Assembly: GCF_004135975.1 (NCBI RefSeq)
Contig: NZ_CP026538.1
Location: forward strand, 3,286,001 to 3,350,000
DNA length: 64,000 nucleotides
Source of the DNA: Solidesulfovibrio carbinolicus
Lineage (GTDB): Bacteria > Desulfobacterota > Desulfovibrionia > Desulfovibrionales > Desulfovibrionaceae
Reading direction: 5' to 3'
The notes below the pieces were generated by a model. The model saw nothing but the letters and a program-made list of their open reading frames with translations. It was not told the origin of the DNA and ran no database searches. This document shows positions 35,510 through 43,258 of this stretch, in pieces. The position numbers and the translations under genes are program-made. Position 1 is the first letter of the stretch. The number at the start of each line of letters is the position of its first letter.

Positions 35510-37435
35510 ATGCTGAAATCCTTCCGCTTCCTGTGTTCGGGGCTTGTGGCTCTGCTTTGCCTGGCCGCCCTGGCCGGACCGGCCCCGGCCGGGTCGGCCG
35601 AACGCTTCGGCACAATCCGCGATAATGGCGTCTGGTGGCTCACCCTGCCCGGCGGGCCGCGCTTTTTCTCCATGGGCGTCAACACCGTCAACGACGGCGA
35701 CAAGACGACCCGGGAGCGGGGCTACTATTTCGAGAAGTATTACCCCGATCAGGCCGCTTGGGCCGCCGACACGCAAAAGCGCCTCTACGCCTGGGGGTTC
35801 AACACCCGGGGCGGCTGGTCCGACCCGACCACGGCCATGGCCCTGCCCCTGGTTCCCGAGATCGACCTTGGCCGCAACGCCCGGCTGCATTGGTTCGACC
35901 CTTTCGCCCCCGACGCCCTGGAGCTGACCATCGCCAAGGCCCGGGAACTGACCGCGCCCTACCGCGACAATCCGGCCGTCATCGGCTACTTCACGGACAA
36001 CGAAGTGGGCTGGTGGAACGCGCCGCTTTTCAAGTGGTACCTCGGCAACGAATGGGCCATCTACGCCAAACGCCATGTCTGGCGCATGGTGTACGACCAC
36101 TACCAGGGCAAGTGGGACAGGCTCCTGGCCGACTTCGTGCCGGCAGCGGGCTTTGATTCCTTTGAGGATCTCAAAAAGGGCGGCGCGGAACTGAAACTGC
36201 GGCCCGGCGGCCGGGGCATCGCGCTCATCAACAAGGTGACCGCCGCCTGCGCCGGACGCTACTACGAGCTCGTCCACAAGGCGCTGCGGACCGTGGACCC
36301 GGGCCGGCTGGTCATGGGCGACCGCCTGCCGCTCTACTACAACCAGGACGCGGTCCTGGCCTCGCGCGGCTTCCTCGACGTGCTGTCCACCAACTACAAC
36401 GTGGACACCCCCGACGGCTGGGTGGCCCCCTACTACTTCGACGGGCTGGCCAGGCTCACCGACACGCCGGTGCTCATCTCGGAATTCTTCTTCGCGGCCA
36501 ACGAGAACCGCTCCGGCAACGTCAACAACGGCCATCTGATGCATGTCCAAACCCAGGCCGAACGGGCCACCGGGGCCTCGGCCGCCGTGCGCCACTTCGC
36601 CGCCTTCCCCAATGTCGCCGCCGTGCACTGGTTCCAGTACTACGACGAGCCGACCGGCGGACGCGGCGACGGCGAGGACTTCAACATGGGTCTCGTCGAT
36701 ATCCACAACGTCCCGTATGAAAAGCTCTTGGCCGCCATGGCCCCGGCCAACCGCGAGGCTCCGGCCATCCATGCCGCCAGCGCCGGCCGGACGACTCCGC
36801 CCCAGCCGGCCGTGGTCCCCATCCACCCGGCCGCGACGCCGACGTCGCTGACCGACGGCGGGCTGGCCGACTGGCCGGACAAGGCCGGCACGCGCCTGCC
36901 CTGGCTGCGCACGGCCGCGCCCCACGTGCCCTTTGGCGACGTGCACATGAGCTGGAGCCAGGACGGGCTGAACCTGTTCCATCTGGCCCAGAACTACGCC
37001 GACCTGTTTCTTTTGGCCTACGAGGGCGAGTTCCCCATTTCCGAAACCTACCAGCTGCAGCTGGAGGTCGATGCCGGGGCGGGCCTGCGCCGTTTCGCCG
37101 CCTGCCTGCTGCCCCAGCCCCACCGCAAATATCCGGGGCGCTTCGAACTGGTTCCCCGGCTCTTTCGCATCGAGGACGACGGACGCCTCACACGCATCGA
37201 CGAGACCGGGCTGGTCCAGGTGCTGGACAAGCCCCTGCCCCACATCGCCCTGGAGATGCGCCTGCCGGCCAAGGAACTGGGCCTGGGCAAACTCTCGCCG
37301 GGACAGGGTCTGTCCTTGCGCGTAAGCGCCACCACGTTTTATCGTGAAATGACCATGACCCTGGGCGCGCCTGCAAAGGGACGCGGCCAAAAGGACGCGG
37401 ACAAGCCCTTTGCGGCGATCCTCGCGGACAAGTAA
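35510..37435 (+). CDS. Secreted glycoside hydrolase with C-terminal binding-like domain (641 aa)
   Basis: A signal peptide (FLCSGLVALLCLAALAGPAPAGSA) is followed by a TIM-barrel hydrolase related to beta-agarase/GH42-like enzymes: FFSMGVNTVND, WGFNTRGGWSD, acid/base Glu165 in FTDNEVGWW and nucleophile Glu325 in VLISEFFFAANE. The last ~200 residues (from about HPAATPTSLTDG) look like a beta-sandwich carbohydrate-binding module. Expected to act in the periplasm or outside the cell on the exported glycan. It starts 30 bases after the preceding gene; ATG 35510 is preferred to GTG 35501, neither with a strong ribosome site, so coupling is likely. Confidence 0.78.
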   Translation: MLKSFRFLCSGLVALLCLAALAGPAPAGSAERFGTIRDNGVWWLTLPGGPRFFSMGVNTVNDGDKTTRERGYYFEKYYPDQAAWAADTQKRLYAWGFNTRGGWSDPTTAMALPLVPEIDLGRNARLHWFDPFAPDALELTIAKARELTAPYRDNPAVIGYFTDNEVGWWNAPLFKWYLGNEWAIYAKRHVWRMVYDHYQGKWDRLLADFVPAAGFDSFEDLKKGGAELKLRPGGRGIALINKVTAACAGRYYELVHKALRTVDPGRLVMGDRLPLYYNQDAVLASRGFLDVLSTNYNVDTPDGWVAPYYFDGLARLTDTPVLISEFFFAANENRSGNVNNGHLMHVQTQAERATGASAAVRHFAAFPNVAAVHWFQYYDEPTGGRGDGEDFNMGLVDIHNVPYEKLLAAMAPANREAPAIHAASAGRTTPPQPAVVPIHPAATPTSLTDGGLADWPDKAGTRLPWLRTAAPHVPFGDVHMSWSQDGLNLFHLAQNYADLFLLAYEGEFPISETYQLQLEVDAGAGLRRFAACLLPQPHRKYPGRFELVPRLFRIEDDGRLTRIDETGLVQVLDKPLPHIALEMRLPAKELGLGKLSPGQGLSLRVSATTFYREMTMTLGAPAKGRGQKDADKPFAAILADK

Positions 37436-37454
37436 AACCAAGGAAGAACGGACC

Positions 37455-38468
37455 ATGGCCACCAACATTCTGGTCACCGGCGGCGCGGGCTACATCGGCT
37501 CCCATACCTGCAAGGCGTTGGCCGCGGCAGGATTCACGCCCATCACCTACGACAACATGGTCTACGGCCACGACTGGGCCGTGAACTGGGGGCCGCTGGT
37601 GCGCGGCGATATCCTCAACCGCGGCGAACTCGATGAAGTGTTCGCCGAATTCAAACCCGCCGCCGTGCTCCATTTCGCCGCCTTCGCCTATGTCGGCGAA
37701 TCCGTGACCGACCCGGAAAAATACTACCGCAACAACGTGGCCGGCTCCCTGTCGCTGCTCTCGGCCATGCGCAAGGCCGGCTGTCCCCACATCGTCTTCT
37801 CCAGCACCTGCGCCACCTACGGCGCGCCCGAGCGCGTGCCCCTGACCGAGGACCACCCCACCCGGCCCATGAGCCCCTACGGCACGTCCAAGCTCATGAT
37901 CGAACAGATGCTCAAGGATTTCGACGCCGCTTACGGCATGACCTACACCGCCCTGCGCTACTTCAACGCCGCCGGGGCCGATCCGGACGGCCAGATCGGC
38001 GAGGACCACGATCCCGAAACCCATCTGATTCCCCTGGTCATCGCCGCCGCCCTGGGCCGCATCCCCCGGGTGGAGGTCTTCGGCACGGACTACCCGACCC
38101 CGGACGGCACGGCCGTTCGCGACTACATCCATGTCGCCGATCTGGCCGACGCCCACATCCTGGCCGTCAAACGGCTCCTGGACGGCGGCAAAAGCGCCGT
38201 CTACAACCTGGGCACCGGCACGGGCAACTCCGTGCGCGAAGTGATCCGCACCGTGGAAGAGGTCTCGGGCAAGTCCGTGCCCATGGTCGAAGGCCCCCGC
38301 CGGGCCGGCGACTCGCCGGGCCTTTACGCCGACTCCGGAGCCATCATCCGGGAACTGGGCTGGAACCCGCGCTACGGCGCTCTGCGCGACATCGTGGCCA
38401 CGGCCTGGCGCTGGCACGAACAGGGGCTGCCGTCCAAAAGGCATTGCAATCTGCGCAAGTCCGGGTAA
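37455..38468 (+). CDS. galE: UDP-glucose 4-epimerase (337 aa)
   Basis: Extended short-chain dehydrogenase: NAD motif TGGAGYIGSHT at residues ~7-17, VLHFAAFAYVGESV, catalytic Tyr-x3-Lys in SPYGTSKLMIEQ, RYFNAAGADPDG and VRDYIHVADLADAH, all typical of GalE. Interconverts UDP-glucose and UDP-galactose, supplying the donor for the adjacent transferases. Length is normal for the family. AAGGAAG precedes the ATG at 37455, 20 bases after the hydrolase stop, so it belongs to the same operon. Confidence 0.93.
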   Translation: MATNILVTGGAGYIGSHTCKALAAAGFTPITYDNMVYGHDWAVNWGPLVRGDILNRGELDEVFAEFKPAAVLHFAAFAYVGESVTDPEKYYRNNVAGSLSLLSAMRKAGCPHIVFSSTCATYGAPERVPLTEDHPTRPMSPYGTSKLMIEQMLKDFDAAYGMTYTALRYFNAAGADPDGQIGEDHDPETHLIPLVIAAALGRIPRVEVFGTDYPTPDGTAVRDYIHVADLADAHILAVKRLLDGGKSAVYNLGTGTGNSVREVIRTVEEVSGKSVPMVEGPRRAGDSPGLYADSGAIIRELGWNPRYGALRDIVATAWRWHEQGLPSKRHCNLRKSG

Positions 38469-38502
38469 CAAGGAACAAAAGACCATTTTTGCGGAGGATG
38501 CC

Positions 38503-38778
38503 ATGGACTTTGCAGCGCTGGGACTCGATTTCCACTCCATCCGCAACGGCAACGAAGAGCGCGTGATCAACTTCATCCCCATGGTGCTCGAGGAATTCCC
38601 GGAATTCGTCGCCACGCGCACCGACATCGAGGATCTCTACGCGCTGACGCTCAACAAGCTGCCGGCCCGCTACCGGCAGGCCGTCAGTCTGGTCATCAAC
38701 GAACCGGTCAGCGACGCGCTGATCCGCGACCGGATGCGCGAAGCCGTCCGCACCATCATGGCGCGGCCGAATTATTGA
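38503..38778 (+). CDS. ComFB-like protein (91 aa)
   Basis: A small helical protein with NFIPMVLEEFPEF and DIEDLYALTLNKLPARY, the latter matching the pattern of the late-competence ComFB family (ALNxLPPRY). The cysteine pair of typical ComFB proteins is missing. Some ComFB-domain proteins in other bacteria bind cyclic dinucleotides, which would make it a possible regulator of glycan production, but that is inference. A strong GGAGG lies before ATG 38503, 34 bases after galE; it is probably the last gene of the run. Confidence 0.6.
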   Translation: MDFAALGLDFHSIRNGNEERVINFIPMVLEEFPEFVATRTDIEDLYALTLNKLPARYRQAVSLVINEPVSDALIRDRMREAVRTIMARPNY

Positions 38779-38793
38779 GGGAGAATGAAGAGT

Positions 38794-38834
38794 GCCTCCG
38801 GCGGCCAAAGGGGCTGAGCCCCTTTGGAAACCCC
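38794..38834 (+). repeat. 3'-end hairpin repeat, copy 5 (forward)
   Basis: GCCTCCGGCGGCC, stem AAAGGGGC / GCCCCTTT with TGA loop, then GGAAACCCC; starts 15 bases after the ComFB-like stop. Pairs with the inverted copy at 39601-39646 to bracket the AT-rich orphan gene. Confidence 0.85.
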
Positions 38835-38892
38835 ACCGGGTAAGACACAGCTCGTTAGAACTTCGCAGGGTTATCAACTCTGAAAAAGGCCT

Positions 38893-38944
38893 AAAGGGCT
38901 GTTTGGGGCGCGAGGCTTTGATAGCGCCCCAAACAGCCCTTTTT
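38893..38944 (+). terminator. Perfect 19-bp hairpin with T run
   Basis: Positions 38893-38911 and 38924-38942 are exact reverse complements, with a 12-base loop and TTTTT at the end: a strong rho-independent terminator for the glycan run. The complementary strand also ends in a T-rich stretch, so it may work both ways. Confidence 0.8.
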
Positions 38945-39062
38945 GATGGCGAGTTTGTGGTTGGCGTCCCTTGTCGGCGTGGCCGTTGGATGGTTAAGCA
39001 ATGGGGCTCCGTCATTCAAAAACAATGCCGTATAAAGCCCGTTCAAAAGGAGCATTGCCTCT

Positions 39063-39539
39063 GTGCTTAATTTGTTTGACATAAAACAAGATCTTGTAAA
39101 CGAGATGCAAACAGATGGAATTTCTGTATCAAGCAATGACATCTTAATTGAAAGAATTCCCCCTCCCCATGCCTCGCTTAAGTTTGTCGAAGATCATTTT
39201 GCTATCTATGTATTTTCATTACTGTCTACGGATGGCACTTTAACCAGATCGGGAAGAACGCTGAAGGTCGGAAGTGTTCAACATGGCTCAGCGCCAAGAT
39301 TTTATCACCATCACTACAGACCAAATAGCTCTAACAGCAATCTGGCAAAATCTATTATAAGCAACGAATGGCTGTGGAGATGTTTGTCTATAAAGACTTT
39401 GGATGCAAATAATGTTGGACAATGGATAAAACAAAACACCTTAAGGGATCATTTGTTCATTCCTCGGAAGTTCATTAACTTGCAGTTTATGATTGAGCGT
39501 TATGTCAGAGGCCGACTAGGGCCTGTATTTGAAGGCTGA
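39063..39539 (+). CDS. Orphan hypothetical protein, AT-rich, probably acquired (158 aa)
   Basis: GTG start with AAGGAG ten bases upstream. The protein (LFDIKQDLVNEMQTDG at the start; WIKQNTLRDHLFIPRK near the end) is soluble, with no signal peptide, membrane helix or motif I know. Base composition is strikingly AT-rich and codons use A/T third positions (AAA, AAT, TTA, ATA), unlike every neighbour. It stands alone between the terminator hairpin at 38893 and the inverted repeat copy at 39601, and the flanking repeats face each other. Horizontal acquisition is the simplest explanation; small foreign genes of this kind are sometimes defence or toxin-antitoxin parts, but nothing here shows that. 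Confidence 0.65.
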   Translation: MLNLFDIKQDLVNEMQTDGISVSSNDILIERIPPPHASLKFVEDHFAIYVFSLLSTDGTLTRSGRTLKVGSVQHGSAPRFYHHHYRPNSSNSNLAKSIISNEWLWRCLSIKTLDANNVGQWIKQNTLRDHLFIPRKFINLQFMIERYVRGRLGPVFEG

Positions 39540-39600
39540 ATAGCGAAAGTCCCAGTTTCTCTCTCCCCCCGCCGACGCTCTCCCGCCCAACCGACCGTCC

Positions 39601-39646
39601 CCCAGGTCGGGGGGCCGGGGGCCTGAGGCCCCCGGCCGCCGGAGGC
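39601..39646 (-). repeat. 3'-end hairpin repeat, copy 6 (reverse)
   Basis: On the minus strand: GCCTCCGGCGGCC, stem GGGGGCC / GGCCCCC with TCA loop, then GGCCCCCCGACC. It starts 26 bases after the stop of the minus-strand NtrC-type gene. Confidence 0.85.
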
Positions 39647-39672
39647 ATCTTCCCTCCCCGTCAACCTCTCAG

Positions 39673-41100
39673 CTACCTGCCCGCACCACCGCTCCCACTC
39701 ACCCCGCTCCCGCCGCCGGTCCCCTCCCCTGTCCGCAGCCTGCGGTTGAGGGCCTGGCGGGTGATGCCCAAAAAGGCGGCGGCCTGGGCCTGGTTGCCGT
39801 CGGCCCGGCGCAGGGCTTCGGCGATAAGCGCCTCTTCGGCTTCCTTGAGGGTGGGGATGGGGCTTTTGCCGGGCGAGCGCGGCAAACTTGGCGGCGGCGA
39901 CGGGTCGGCGGCGGGCGGGGTCTGGGGTGCGGCCCGGCGCAGCCAGTGGTCGAAAGCGGCCAGGGTCAGTTCGCCGCCTCGGGACCGGGCCAGGGCGTCG
40001 TGGATCATGGCTTCGAGTTCCCGGAGGTTGCCGGGAAAGGGGCAAGCGGCCAGACGGTTGAGCAGTCCGGGCGGCGGTTGGCACGGTGCGCGGCCGAGGT
40101 TGCCGGCGGCCCGGGCGATGAAATGGCTGACCAGTTCGGGCAGGTCCCCGGCCCGGTCGCGCAGGGGCGGCAGGTGGATGTGGTGGGTGCGCAGGCGGTA
40201 GAAGAGATCCAGGCGAAAGCGGCCGGGGTCGAGCAGCGCGTCGAGGTCGCGGTTGGTGGCCACGATGATGCGGGCCTGGCTGCGTTTCACGGTGTCGGAC
40301 CCCAGGGCGTAGTATTCCTTTTCCTGGAGCAGACGCAGGAGCTTGACCTGGGAGGCCTGGCCGAGGTCGCCGATTTCGTCGAGGAACAGGCTGCCGCCGG
40401 CCGCCTTTTCGATGAGCCCGGCCCGGGCCGCGCCGGCCCCGGTGTAGGCGGCCTTGACGTGGCCAAAAAGCGTGTCGGCGAAAAGCGCGTCGTCCAGGCC
40501 GGCGGCGTTGACCGCCACAAAGGGGCCGGTCAGGCCCGAGGCGGCGTGGACGGCCCGGGCGGCCAGCTCCTTGCCGACGCCGGTCTCGCCGGTGATGAGC
40601 ACCGGCTCGCGCGAGGGGGCCACGGCGGCGATGACGCCGAAGACTTCCTGCATCCCGGCCGAGCGGCCGATCATGCGCACGCCGTCGTCGCCGCCCCGGG
40701 GCGTGGCCGTCGGCAGCGGGCATTGCCCAAGGCCGCGCTCCACGGCGTCCAGCAGCCGGCGGCGGTCCACGGGTTTGACCAGATAATCGGTGGCCCCCAG
40801 GCGCATGAGACGCACGGCCGATTCCACGGCGCTTTCGCCGGTGACGACAATGACCGGCACATCGGGCCGCCTGGCCCGCAGGGCGGCCAGCACCTCCTCG
40901 CCGCCAAGGCCGGGCATGCACAGATCAAGCAGCACCAGACGGACGTTGTTTTTGACGAGCAGTTCGGCGGCGGCTTCCGGGTCCGGGCAGGGAATGGTGG
41001 GCGGCATCCCGCCGTAGCGCAGGGTCTTTTCGTAGCTGGCCAGGATATGGACGTCGTCGTCCACCAGCAGGATGACGCCGGGGCCGGTCGGGGCGCTCAC
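39673..41100 (-). CDS. NtrC-family sigma-54 activator (475 aa)
   Basis: Receiver (residues 1-125; Asp59 in LVLLDLCMPGLGG), AAA+ domain (~145-380: Walker A ITGETGVGKELAA, Walker B SLFLDEIGDL, arginine-finger region RFRLDLFYRLR) and a C-terminal Fis-type helix-turn-helix (ADGNQAQAAAFLGITRQALNRRL). The loop that contacts sigma-54, GAFTGA in most members, reads AAYTGA; Tyr for Phe is tolerated in known proteins, but the Gly-to-Ala change is unusual. It starts with GTG overlapping the kinase stop (GTGA), so kinase and regulator form a coupled pair. The glycan run just upstream has a sigma-54 promoter candidate and is a plausible target. Confidence 0.92.
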   Translation of the reverse strand: MSAPTGPGVILLVDDDVHILASYEKTLRYGGMPPTIPCPDPEAAAELLVKNNVRLVLLDLCMPGLGGEEVLAALRARRPDVPVIVVTGESAVESAVRLMRLGATDYLVKPVDRRRLLDAVERGLGQCPLPTATPRGGDDGVRMIGRSAGMQEVFGVIAAVAPSREPVLITGETGVGKELAARAVHAASGLTGPFVAVNAAGLDDALFADTLFGHVKAAYTGAGAARAGLIEKAAGGSLFLDEIGDLGQASQVKLLRLLQEKEYYALGSDTVKRSQARIIVATNRDLDALLDPGRFRLDLFYRLRTHHIHLPPLRDRAGDLPELVSHFIARAAGNLGRAPCQPPPGLLNRLAACPFPGNLRELEAMIHDALARSRGGELTLAAFDHWLRRAAPQTPPAADPSPPPSLPRSPGKSPIPTLKEAEEALIAEALRRADGNQAQAAAFLGITRQALNRRLRTGEGTGGGSGVSGSGGAGR

Positions 41101-42764
41101 GGCAGTCCCTCCTGGCGCAGGCCGGCCAGGGGCAGGGCCACCACGGCGGTGACGCCCGGGCCGGCGTTGGGCAAGAGTTCCAGGGAGCCGCCGTGTTCGC
41201 GGGCGATTTTGTGGGAAATGGACAGCCCCAGTCCCGTGCCGCCCTGGCCGCGCCGGGTGGTGAAAAAGGGTTCGGTCACCCGGCGCAGGTCGCCTGGGGC
41301 GATGCCCGTGCCGGCATCGCGCACCAGTACCCGCACGGCGTCGCCCTCGGGGGCGAGCGCCGTTTCGACCACGATGGGCGCGTCCTGGTTGGGCAGGGCC
41401 AGACAGGCGTTTTCCAGCAGATTGACCAGCACCTGCTCCAGGCGTTGCCGCCGGCCGAGCACCACCGGCCCTTCACGGCAAAGGCGCAGGGAAAAGCGCC
41501 GGGTGCTGCGCTTGAGCGTCGGGCGCATGAGCCGGGCAGCGGCCCGCACGGCGTCGTTTACGGCCACCGGGGCAAAGCCCGAGCCGTCGTCGTGGCTGCC
41601 GAATTCCTTGAGTTCGGAGACGATGTCGGCGATGCGGCCCGAACAGTCGGCCATGTCGGCCAGAAGCGCCGGCATGTCGGCCAGGGCGTCGGCCAGGGTC
41701 GGGCCGCGCGCGCCGGGGCTGCCGGGCATGGCCGCAGCCTGGGCCAGCCGCGCTGCGGCCTCGGCCACGGGTTCCCAGAGATCCTGGCACAGTCGGGCAT
41801 TGAGCGCGATGGCCTGATTGGGGTTGCTGACCTCATGGGCCACGCCCGAGACCAGGGCACCCAGCGACACCAGCCGGCTGGCGTGGATGAAGCGGTCCTC
41901 GGCGAGCTTGTGGTCCGAGACGTCGGCTCCCACGGCCTGGCAGTCCTTGAGATGGCCGGTGCGGTAGAAAAAGCCGCGAACGGTCAGCCGCAGCCAGCGC
42001 GGCCGGTCGTCGGCGTAGCCCAGGAGCAGATCGACCTCTCCGGCCGGTTGTCTGGGCGACAGGGCGGACACGGCGTCCACCACGGCCCGGCCGGCTTCCA
42101 GGCTGACCAGGGACAGCAGGCTTTTGCCCACGGCTCCCCGCCGCGACAAGCCAAACAGCCGGCAAAAGGGGGCGTTGGCGTAGAGCAGGCTCAAGTCCGG
42201 CAGAAAACGGCACATGGCGTCAGCCCCGCCTTCCACCAGGGAGCGGTACTGGGTCTGGCGACGCCGCCAGGCGTCGATGGCGGTCTTGTGGCTGGTTGTG
42301 TCCTCCACGGTCAGGGTGTGGCCCGTGCGGCCGTCGGGAAAGGGCACGGATTCGAAGAGCAGGCGCACATGGAGCGCCTGCCCTGATGGGCCGATCATCG
42401 GATGATTCGGCGTATGCCACCGCTGTGTGGCCGCCGCCATGGCGGCGGCCCGAACGGGCGTGACCGCCGGGCACAGCCGGGCGATGAGGCCGGCCAGGGT
42501 CGGCTCGGGCAGGGACTCCCCGGTCCCGAGCAGGCGGCGCAGGGCGCGGTTGGCGCAAACCAGCCGGCCGTCCGGATCGGACAGGGCCAGGCCATGGGGC
42601 AGACGTTCGTAGAACAGGGCCGCCTGGGCGGCGAAGAAAGACGGGTCCGAGGCGGGAACCGGGCAAGCCGAGGCCGAAGCCTGGGCCGGGCCGGCCGGCT
42701 GATGCGGACGGTCGCCGGGGCGGCGATCCGAAGCGGTCGGAAAAATGGACGAACGTGCTGTCAT
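41097..42764 (-). CDS. Cytoplasmic PAS-PAS histidine kinase, partner of the NtrC-type regulator (555 aa)
   Basis: No membrane helix. Two PAS domains (~50-165, LALSDPDGRLVCANRALRRL; ~170-285, FLPDLSLLYANAPFCRLFG), HisKA with His310 in GVAHEVSNPNQAIAL (a variant of the usual NPLA box), then HATPase: NLLENACLALPN, RDAGTGIAP, TEPFFTTRRG, GGTGLGLSISH. An internal signal such as redox state or a metabolite is expected. Its stop overlaps the start of the NtrC-type gene, so the two are a dedicated pair. The 155 bases before its start contain an AT-rich patch with a small CTATG/CATAG hairpin, the likely promoter area. Confidence 0.92.
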   Translation of the reverse strand: MTARSSIFPTASDRRPGDRPHQPAGPAQASASACPVPASDPSFFAAQAALFYERLPHGLALSDPDGRLVCANRALRRLLGTGESLPEPTLAGLIARLCPAVTPVRAAAMAAATQRWHTPNHPMIGPSGQALHVRLLFESVPFPDGRTGHTLTVEDTTSHKTAIDAWRRRQTQYRSLVEGGADAMCRFLPDLSLLYANAPFCRLFGLSRRGAVGKSLLSLVSLEAGRAVVDAVSALSPRQPAGEVDLLLGYADDRPRWLRLTVRGFFYRTGHLKDCQAVGADVSDHKLAEDRFIHASRLVSLGALVSGVAHEVSNPNQAIALNARLCQDLWEPVAEAAARLAQAAAMPGSPGARGPTLADALADMPALLADMADCSGRIADIVSELKEFGSHDDGSGFAPVAVNDAVRAAARLMRPTLKRSTRRFSLRLCREGPVVLGRRQRLEQVLVNLLENACLALPNQDAPIVVETALAPEGDAVRVLVRDAGTGIAPGDLRRVTEPFFTTRRGQGGTGLGLSISHKIAREHGGSLELLPNAGPGVTAVVALPLAGLRQEGLP

Positions 42765-42919
42765 GGCTGCCGGGTCACTGTTCGCGCGGTGCGCTCACTT
42801 TCTTGACCGGATTACTATGGTTTTTTTTCATAGCCCGCAAGTATGTTTTTATGTGACCGACATGGAACCGCCCCTGGCAGGAGCGTTCGGCGCAATAAAC
42901 AAGCCAGAGGGAAGGGATG

Positions 42920-43258
42920 TTAGCCCGGCAGACAGGCGACGACGGCGGCCAGGCGCTCCAGCACCACGGGCAAGGCCACGGCGGCGGCCGGGGCGTCGCC
43001 GTCACGGGCGGCCAGCTCCAGGGCGTAGGCGGCCTGGCGCAAAGGCTCGGCGAACATGGTGGCGGCCACGCCCTTGAGGGAATGGGCCATGCCGGCCAGA
43101 TTGGCCAGGTCACCGGCGGCCAGGGCGGCTTCCATGCCGCTGCGCCGGCCCGGGGCTTCGCTGGCGAAGACGGCGAAGATTTCGGCCAGCAGTTCGTCGT
43201 CGTTGTCGAAGCGTTCGCGCAGCTTGGCCAGATCCAGCAAGGGGTGTTCGGCGGTCAT
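42920..43258 (-). CDS. Stand-alone Hpt phosphotransfer protein (112 aa)
   Basis: A four-helix Hpt domain with the phospho-acceptor His59 in the canonical motif MAHSLKGVAATMFA. No other domain. It is coupled by ATGA overlap to the kinase gene upstream (43255-44805), so it probably relays phosphate from that kinase to a receiver such as the receiver-Hpt protein at 11265 or the NtrC-type regulator. A longer frame upstream is a shadow of the kinase gene. Confidence 0.88.
   Translation of the reverse strand: MTAEHPLLDLAKLRERFDNDDELLAEIFAVFASEAPGRRSGMEAALAAGDLANLAGMAHSLKGVAATMFAEPLRQAAYALELAARDGDAPAAAVALPVVLERLAAVVACLPG

Noticed and set aside
34274-37477. Very long minus-strand reading frame (over 1000 codons) in the glycan run
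   Set aside because: It is antisense to the glycosyltransferase and hydrolase genes, lacks domain motifs and arises from the GC-rich third-position pattern.
38893-38944. Riboswitch or small RNA
   Set aside because: A perfect hairpin with a T run is fully explained as a rho-independent terminator.
42800-42835. Rho-independent terminator at the CTATG/CATAG hairpin
   Set aside because: Only five base pairs with the T run inside the loop; too weak.
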